From Actinopolyspora lacussalsi (GTDB taxonomy: Bacteria; Actinomycetota; Actinomycetes; Mycobacteriales; Pseudonocardiaceae), in the NCBI GenBank assembly GCA_030803735.1, contig JAURUC010000001.1, positions 2,621,501 through 2,685,500 of the forward strand: 64,000 nucleotides of DNA, written 5' to 3'. The translations under genes and the position numbers were made by a program. Below, one piece after another: positions 58,311-64,000 of the stretch. The notes below the pieces were generated by a model. The model searched no databases. It saw nothing but the letters and a program-made list of their open reading frames with translations, and was not told the origin of the DNA. Each line of letters begins with the position of its first letter. Within the stretch, counting starts at the first letter, position 1.

Positions 58311-60290
58311 ATGGACACACTCCTGGCAGGGCGTCAGTCGAGCCCGTCCCCGAACGAACCGACCCGGCGTTCACACCCGTGGCGAGCACTGCGCGGCCGT
58401 TCGTCCGACCCGGCATGGGTTCGCCCGGCACTGCTGCTCCTGCTCGCGGTGGCGGCACTGCTCTACGCGTGGGGACTGGGCTCCTCGGACTGGGCCAACG
58501 GGTTCTACTCGGCCGCGGTGCAGGCGGGCACCCAGAGCTGGCAGGCATGGCTGTTCGGCTCCAGCGACGCGGCCAACGCGATCACCGTGGACAAACCGCC
58601 CGCCGCGTTGTGGCCGATGGTGCTCTCCGCACGGATATTCGGGCTGAGTTCGTGGAGCATCCTGCTGCCACAGGCGTTGGCCGGGGTGCTGACGGTGGGG
58701 CTGCTCTACGCCACGGTGCGCCGTTGCGCGGGACCGACGGCGGGACTGCTGGCCGGTGCGGTGCAGCTGCTCACCCCGGTGGCGGTGTTGATGTTCCGCT
58801 TCAACAACCCCGACGCGCTGCTGGTGCTGTTGCTGGTGGCCGCGGCCTACTGCGTGGTGCGCGCCACCGAACGGGCGAGCCCGCTCTGGCTCTCCCTCGC
58901 CGGAGTCGCCATCGGGTTCGGCTTCCTGACCAAGATGCTGCAGGCGTTCGTGGTGCTGCCCGTGTTCGCGGCCGTGTACCTGCTGGCGGCACCGATCGCG
59001 TGGTGGAAGCGGCTCTCGCACCTGGCGGTCGCTGGACTGAGCGTGCTGGTCTCGGCGGGGTGGTACATCGCGCTCGTCGAATTCTGGCCGAGCTCGAACC
59101 GTCCCTACATCGGAGGGTCGCAGCACGACAGCCTGTGGGAACTGACCGTCGGTTACAACGGACTCGGGCGGCTGACCGGTGAGGAGGCCGGCGGGCTGGG
59201 CAACACCAATTCCGACATGGGCTGGAACCGGCTGCTGGGAGCCGAGATGGGCGATCAGATCGGCTGGCTGCTTCCCGCTGCGCTGATCCTGCTGGCAGCC
59301 GGGCTCTGGATGACCCGACGGGCACCGCGCACCGACCCGACCAGGGTGAATCTGCTGCTGTGGGGTGGCTGGCTGGTGCTGACCGGGGTCATCTTCAGCT
59401 ATGCCAACGGCATCATCCACTCGTACTACGCGGTGGCGCTGTCGCCCGCGGTCGCGGCACTCGTCGGAATCGGCGGCACCATGCTGTGGCACAACCGCGA
59501 GGACCCGAGAACGCGGCTCACGCTGGCGGGAACCGTGCTGATCACGGTGACGGTCGGTGCGCTGCTGCTGCGGGAGAGCACCGAGCGGCACCAGTGGCTC
59601 GTCCCCGCCGTGGTCTTCCTCGGAACGGCGGCCGCCTGCCTGCTGCTGGTGGTGAGTCGAACCTCCCGCGCGTTGGCGCTGTCGGCAGTGGCCGCCGCGC
59701 TCGTGGCGTGCCTGACGCTGCCCACCGTCTGCTCGGTGGCCACCGCGGCCACACCGCACACCGGAGTACTGCCGGCGGCCGGTTTCGGTGGTTCCGACGG
59801 TTTCGGAGGCGACGGGGGCGGCGGTGGCGGCGGGGGCGATCCCGGTCGCGGGGGTGGCACACCGTTCGGCAACGGTGGCTTCGCAGGGGGCGGCGGTGGC
59901 GGCGGTGGCGGCGCGTTCGGCATCAGCACGCCGGACGATCAGCTGCGCGAGCTGCTGCTGGAGGACGCGGAGTCCTACAGCTGGGTGGCCGCGACCACCG
60001 GCTCCAGCAATGCCGCCGGGTACCAACTCGCCACCCGCCAACCGGTGATGGCGATCGGCGGCTTCAACGGAACGGATCCCTACCCCACTCTCGGGCGGTT
60101 CCGGGAACTGGTCGAGGCGGGTCGGATCCACTACTACATCGACGCCTCGATCCTCGGCGGCATGGGCGGTATGACCACGGGGGCCGACAACAGCGCAACC
60201 GGGACGGCGGACCGGATCAGCCAGTGGGTGGAGCGGAACTACGAGGCGCGGACCGTCAACGGAACCACCGTCTACGACCTGGGCGATTGA
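58311..60290 (+). CDS. GT39/ArnT-like integral membrane glycosyltransferase
   Basis: A 659-residue protein with about twelve transmembrane segments. The N-terminal pattern GFYSAAVQAGTQSWQAWLFGSSDAANAITVDKPPAALW is that of ArnT/PMT-family enzymes that use polyprenyl-phosphate sugars; the DKPP motif and early acidic residues are conserved. After residue about 490 there is a very Gly-rich stretch, then an extracytoplasmic domain (LRELLLEDAESYSWVAATTGSSNAAGYQLATRQPVMAIGGFNG) seen in actinobacterial members. Its acceptor is unknown. The gene ends at a strong hairpin. Confidence 0.86.
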   Translation: MDTLLAGRQSSPSPNEPTRRSHPWRALRGRSSDPAWVRPALLLLLAVAALLYAWGLGSSDWANGFYSAAVQAGTQSWQAWLFGSSDAANAITVDKPPAALWPMVLSARIFGLSSWSILLPQALAGVLTVGLLYATVRRCAGPTAGLLAGAVQLLTPVAVLMFRFNNPDALLVLLLVAAAYCVVRATERASPLWLSLAGVAIGFGFLTKMLQAFVVLPVFAAVYLLAAPIAWWKRLSHLAVAGLSVLVSAGWYIALVEFWPSSNRPYIGGSQHDSLWELTVGYNGLGRLTGEEAGGLGNTNSDMGWNRLLGAEMGDQIGWLLPAALILLAAGLWMTRRAPRTDPTRVNLLLWGGWLVLTGVIFSYANGIIHSYYAVALSPAVAALVGIGGTMLWHNREDPRTRLTLAGTVLITVTVGALLLRESTERHQWLVPAVVFLGTAAACLLLVVSRTSRALALSAVAAALVACLTLPTVCSVATAATPHTGVLPAAGFGGSDGFGGDGGGGGGGGDPGRGGGTPFGNGGFAGGGGGGGGGAFGISTPDDQLRELLLEDAESYSWVAATTGSSNAAGYQLATRQPVMAIGGFNGTDPYPTLGRFRELVEAGRIHYYIDASILGGMGGMTTGADNSATGTADRISQWVERNYEARTVNGTTVYDLGD

Positions 60291-60319
60291 GCGTGATCGG
60301 TCCGATATGGACCTGTGGA

Positions 60320-60357
60320 ACCGGTCCCGTCCACCACCGGAACGGGGCGGGACCGGT
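60320..60357. terminator. bidirectional terminator hairpin
   Basis: ACCGGTCCCG (60320-60329) pairs with CGGGACCGGT (60348-60357); outer GTGG/CCAC extends it. It lies between the convergent glycosyltransferase and fbiC genes. Confidence 0.75.
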
Positions 60358-60365
60358 CCACCTGG

Positions 60366-62951
60366 TCACCCGAGCTGTGAGACGCCCAGCGGCATCACGG
60401 GGACGGGACCGTAATCGGTGCCGCGTTGCCGTGCCCGCCTTCCGGCGGCGGCGGATACCTCGTCCAACTGCTCGATGGTTCGCTGGGAGCCGTGCTCGGA
60501 ACCGGCCATCCTGCTGATGGTCTCCTCCATCAGCGTTCCGCCGAGGTCGTTCGCACCGCCGCGCAGCACCTCGACCGTGCCTTCGTCACCCAGCTTGACC
60601 CAGGAGCACTGCACGTTGTCCACCCTGCCGTGCAGTGCCAGCCGTGCCATAGCGTGCACCGCACGGTTGTCCCTGCGGGTGGGGCCGGGGCGGGCCAGCC
60701 CCGCGAGATAGATGGGCGCGTTGCGGTGCACGAAGGGCAGCGCGACGAACTCGGTGAACCCGGCCGCGCCGTTCTCGCGCGCGGTGTCCTGCACACCGGC
60801 CAGCGTGCGCAGATGCCCTAGCCAGTGCTCGGGGGTGTCCACGTGGCCGTACATCATGGTCGACGAGGAACGGATTCCCAGCCGGTGTGCGGTACTGACC
60901 ACGTCGATCCACTCGGCGGCGGGCAGCTTGCCCTTGGTCAGTATCCAGCGGACGTCGTCGTCGAGTATCTCGGCCGCGGTGCCGGGGATGGTGTCCAGCC
61001 CGGCATCGCGCAGCTCGGTCAACCACTCCGCGACGCTCACGCCCGCCTTGGACGCGGCGCTGACTATCTCCATCGGGCTGAAGGCGTGCACGTGCATGTC
61101 GGGCACCCGGTTCTTGACCGCCCGCACCAGGTCCGCGTACGCCCCGACCGGCAGCCGGGGGTCGATACCTCCCTGCATGCAGACCTCGGTGGCACCGGCG
61201 CGGCGGGCCTCCTCCGCTCGGTCCGCGACGTCCTCGGGCGAGAGCCGGAACGCGTCCGCATCGCGTTCCCGCTGTGCGAAGGCGCAGAACCTGCATCCCA
61301 CGTAGCAGACGTTGGAAAAGTTGATGTTGCGGTTGACCACGTAGGTGACGTCCTGCCCGACCACGTCGGCACGCAGCGCGTCGGCGAGTCGTGCCATCTC
61401 GTCGAGCGCGGCGCCGTCGCAGGTGAGCAGCGCCATCGCCGCGTCGGTGTTGCCCGGTTCCAGCAGTGCCGCCGGATCGTGCTCGGCCAGTCGGAGTCCC
61501 GCCGCGACATCCGAGTCGAGCCGTTCCGGCTCCCTGGCGGCGGGCAGTTTCTCCCGCAGTTCCTCCCAGTCGCCGTAGACACTGTCGAAGTCACTACGGC
61601 GGTCGGCGCTGCGTCCCTCGGTGTCGATGCTGCTGTTGAGATCGGTGCGGCCGACCGATTCGAGACCGCCGTCCGGCTCCTGCCACTCCCGACCGATCGG
61701 TCGCGCCTCCGGCTCGGCCATGCCCTCCGAATCGGCCAGCTCGGCGACGTGAGTGGCGATCCTGGGATCCAGCCAGGCGGTGCTGTCGCCGGCCAGCCCG
61801 GCACGCACGTACTTCGGGTACGCGGTCAGCCGCTGCCGCAGCTCGAACCCGCCCGCCGCGGTCTGCTCCGCCAGTTCCTCCACCCTGGGCCAGGGGCGCT
61901 CCGGATTCACGTGATCCGGCGTCACGGGTGAGACCCCGCCCCAGTCGTCGATCCCCGCGCGCAGCAGCAGGCCGTGCTCGTCCCCCACCAGGTTCGGTGG
62001 AGCCTGCACGCTCACCCCGGAGGGCATGAGCAGCCGGGCGACGGCCACAGTCGCCGCGAGCTCGTGCAGATCCGCGTCCGGCATGCCGCGCATGGCCGTG
62101 TCCGGTTTGGCCCGGAAGTTCTGCACGATGACTTCCTGCAGATGACCGTACTGCCTGGCGCTGGCACGCAGTTCCAGCAGCGAGTCGGCCCGTTCCGCGA
62201 GCGTCTCACCGATTCCGATGAGGATTCCGCTGGTGAAGGGCACGGCCACCCGGCCCGCGTCGGCGAGCACCCGGAGCCGCACCGAGGGTTCCTTGTCCGG
62301 ACTCGCGTAGTGCGGGTTGCCCGGTTGGCTCCACAGTCGCTCCGATGTGGTCTCCAGCATCATGCCCATGCTGGGGGCCACCGGTTTCAGCCTGGTCAGC
62401 TCCGACCAGCCGAGCACGCCGGGGTTGAGGTGCGGCAGCAGACCGGTCTCCTCCAGCACCGCGATCGCGCAGGAGCGCAGGTAGTCGACCGTGGACGAGT
62501 AGCCGCGTTCGTGCAGCCAGTCGGCCGCGTCCTGCCAGCGCTCCTCGGGACGGTCGCCGAGGGTGAACAGGGCCTCCTTGCAACCGGACTCGGCTCCCCG
62601 TCTGGCGATGTCGAGAACTTCCTCCCGCTCCAGGAAGGGCGCGGACACCTTGTGCGGCACCGTGGCGAAGGTGCAGTAGTGGCACCGATCCCGACACAAT
62701 CGGGTAAGCGGAACGAAGACCTTGCGGCTGTAGCTGACGACGCCGAACCGTCCCTCGGCACGCAGATGCGCGTCGCGGACCCTGCCCGCTGCTTCCAGCA
62801 ACGTCCCGAGGTCCTCGCCACGGGCGTGCAGCAGCACTGCGGCCTCGGTGCTGTCCAGCGCCACCCCTTCGGTAGCTCTGCGCAGCGCACGACGCATCGC
62901 GGACGGGCTGGGGGCTGGTTCGGGCGGTGGCACTTCGAGATCGACCGACAC
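60366..62951 (-). CDS. fbiC: FO synthase (fused CofG-CofH), F420 biosynthesis
   Basis: A 861-residue two-domain radical SAM enzyme. The CofG-like half has CRDRCHYC (Cys86, 90, 93) and the CofH-like half has CYVGCRFC around residue 550; each binds a 4Fe-4S cluster and SAM. Together they form the deazaflavin FO from tyrosine and a pyrimidine. The fusion is characteristic of actinobacteria. GTG 62951 starts after TACGGT with 6 nt between, fitting a leaderless mRNA. An upstream start at 62996 would run through that promoter. Confidence 0.95.
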   Translation of the reverse strand: MSVDLEVPPPEPAPSPSAMRRALRRATEGVALDSTEAAVLLHARGEDLGTLLEAAGRVRDAHLRAEGRFGVVSYSRKVFVPLTRLCRDRCHYCTFATVPHKVSAPFLEREEVLDIARRGAESGCKEALFTLGDRPEERWQDAADWLHERGYSSTVDYLRSCAIAVLEETGLLPHLNPGVLGWSELTRLKPVAPSMGMMLETTSERLWSQPGNPHYASPDKEPSVRLRVLADAGRVAVPFTSGILIGIGETLAERADSLLELRASARQYGHLQEVIVQNFRAKPDTAMRGMPDADLHELAATVAVARLLMPSGVSVQAPPNLVGDEHGLLLRAGIDDWGGVSPVTPDHVNPERPWPRVEELAEQTAAGGFELRQRLTAYPKYVRAGLAGDSTAWLDPRIATHVAELADSEGMAEPEARPIGREWQEPDGGLESVGRTDLNSSIDTEGRSADRRSDFDSVYGDWEELREKLPAAREPERLDSDVAAGLRLAEHDPAALLEPGNTDAAMALLTCDGAALDEMARLADALRADVVGQDVTYVVNRNINFSNVCYVGCRFCAFAQRERDADAFRLSPEDVADRAEEARRAGATEVCMQGGIDPRLPVGAYADLVRAVKNRVPDMHVHAFSPMEIVSAASKAGVSVAEWLTELRDAGLDTIPGTAAEILDDDVRWILTKGKLPAAEWIDVVSTAHRLGIRSSSTMMYGHVDTPEHWLGHLRTLAGVQDTARENGAAGFTEFVALPFVHRNAPIYLAGLARPGPTRRDNRAVHAMARLALHGRVDNVQCSWVKLGDEGTVEVLRGGANDLGGTLMEETISRMAGSEHGSQRTIEQLDEVSAAAGRRARQRGTDYGPVPVMPLGVSQLG

Positions 62952-63122
62952 GCCAACACCGTAACCGTCCGGCGAGCACCGCCACACCGAGAACAACGGC
63001 GCGATGCGTCACAGCACCTATGCGTGGCGTAATTCGATTACTCCATAAAGGTCTATCCACTAGCCGTATCGGGGCGCAGACTCCCACATTCAGTAACCCT
63101 GTTCACCTGTTCGGGAGGCTCG

Positions 63123-64000
63123 GTGTCACCCAAACCTCTGAGACTCAAACCATTGCGGACTATCGGCTCCGCACTGGCCCTGACCCTGCTGGTGCCCGCG
63201 GTAGCCGCGGCCGGGCCGTCGGACTCCGCCGGCACCGGAGACCCCGCCCACTTCATCGTGGTCGGACCCCAGCACGGCGGTCTGGAACGCACCGCCGATT
63301 CGGTACGCGCCGCCGACGGCGAAGTCGTGCAGAGCTGGCCCGAGATCGGCGTACTGCTGGCCACCTCGCGCGATTCGGAGTTCGCCGAGGCAGTACGTGG
63401 TGATCCCGGCGTGCGAGCGGCGGGGGCGAGCCGCAACCTCGCCGAACAGCTCCCCGAGAACAGCGGCGAATCCGACTCGGAGACGCTGGAGAAGCGCCGG
63501 GGCACCCTCGCGGCCGACACCGCGACCCGCTCCAGCGAGGACGGCGAGGAGCCGCTCGCCGCCGAGCAGTGGGACATGCGGATGATCAACGCCGACGAGG
63601 CCCACGAGAACTCCGACAGCGGCGAGGGCACGACCGTGGGCGTGCTCGACTCGGGCATCGACCCGGACCACCCGGACCTGGCGGCCAATCTGGACACCAG
63701 CCGGTCGGTGGGCTGCACCGAGAACGGCACACCGAACCGTTCGCAGCAGGCATGGGCCCCGACGACCAGCGGGCACGGTACGCACGTCGCCGGCACGGTC
63801 GCCGCCGCGAACAACGGCGTGGGCATCTCCGGGGTCGCCCCGAACGCGAAGCTGGTGTCGATCAAGGTCGTCAACGACGAGGGCTTCATCTACCCCGGCT
63901 CGGCGATCTGCGGGTTCATGTGGGCCGCCGAGCACGGCATCGACGTGACCAACAGCTCCTACTTCATCGATCCCTGGTACCTGTGGTGCCAGCGTGACCG
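63123..64000 (+). CDS. S8 subtilisin-like serine protease (3' end outside window)
   Basis: The first 292 residues of a secreted protease. Signal peptide (IGSALALTLLVPAVAAA), then an inhibitor-like propeptide (HFIVVGPQHGGLERTADSVRAADGEVVQSWPEIGVLLA). The S8 domain follows, with catalytic Asp176 in VGVLDSGID and His218 in HGTHVAGTVAAANNG. The Ser lies beyond position 64000. GTG 63123 has GGGAGG 7 nt upstream. The gene is divergent from fbiC. Confidence 0.93.
   Translation, partial: MSPKPLRLKPLRTIGSALALTLLVPAVAAAGPSDSAGTGDPAHFIVVGPQHGGLERTADSVRAADGEVVQSWPEIGVLLATSRDSEFAEAVRGDPGVRAAGASRNLAEQLPENSGESDSETLEKRRGTLAADTATRSSEDGEEPLAAEQWDMRMINADEAHENSDSGEGTTVGVLDSGIDPDHPDLAANLDTSRSVGCTENGTPNRSQQAWAPTTSGHGTHVAGTVAAANNGVGISGVAPNAKLVSIKVVNDEGFIYPGSAICGFMWAAEHGIDVTNSSYFIDPWYLWCQRD

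Noticed and set aside
58371..60131. 586-residue frame antisense to the glycosyltransferase
   Set aside because: Shadow frame; the plus strand has a coherent multi-helix protein with GT39 motifs.

Overview
The window is high-GC actinobacterial DNA with dense coding, frequent GTG/TTG starts and stop/start overlaps. It carries two resuscitation-promoting-factor genes, a fused F420-cofactor FO synthase (fbiC), an actinobacterial sdhCDAB operon and a SCO4848-type small membrane protein. From memory, two gene blocks match Mycobacterium tuberculosis order: TetR-glmU-prs-rplY-pth-(Pks16-type ligase)-ispE-ksgA-rpfB-tatD-metG (the Rv1019 to Rv1007 block) and deoA-cdd / sdhCDAB / dacB1 / yhjD-trpS (the Rv3314 to Rv3336 block). 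There is no sign of mycolate genes. A Pseudonocardiales/Actinopolyspora-like organism is the best guess, but this is inference.

Layout. 0.3-7 kb: PQQ-type sugar dehydrogenase lipoprotein, thioesterase, TetR regulator, acyl desaturase, tRNA-Gln and a GGDEF diguanylate cyclase. 7-13 kb: glmU-prs, an atypical Nramp-like transporter, rplY and pth. 13-19.3 kb: an accessory island of cell-wall-related and secreted proteins. 19.4-34.2 kb (minus strand): fatty-acyl-AMP ligase, ABC-F ATPase, ispE, metNIQ behind a SAM-I riboswitch, rsmA, rpfB, a second rpf, tatD and metG. 34.5-37.8 kb: deoC with two aldehyde-dehydrogenase genes, one lacking the catalytic half. 37.9-41.7 kb: a PadR/HAAS pair divergent from an ABC-2 exporter operon with its own winged-helix regulator and tandem operators. 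41.7-45.8 kb: SMI1/KNR4 protein, an internally duplicated acidic protein and a coiled-coil protein. 45.9-51.6 kb: cdd-deoA divergent from sdhCDAB. 52-64 kb: SCO4848 protein, dacB, yhjD, trpS, small envelope proteins, a GT39-type glycosyltransferase, fbiC and the start of a subtilisin-like protease.

Two things stand out. First, the 13-19.3 kb island encodes a four-unit peptidoglycan-binding/DUF1906 protein, a Tat-exported M15-like protein whose first two zinc ligands are replaced, a secreted protein of unknown family, an SH3-like secreted protein, and two paralogous membrane proteins sharing a 171-bp identical tract (recent gene conversion). It is the best candidate for an undescribed envelope system. 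Second, the intergenic DNA carries two dispersed repeat families. One is a short hairpin, GATTTC-GCGA-GAAATC (GNRA-type loop), found almost only at gene 3' ends, with a stem-covarying variant. The other is a four-copy element of about 100 bp or more with a conserved nested hairpin. Several genes also appear to be transcribed as leaderless mRNAs.
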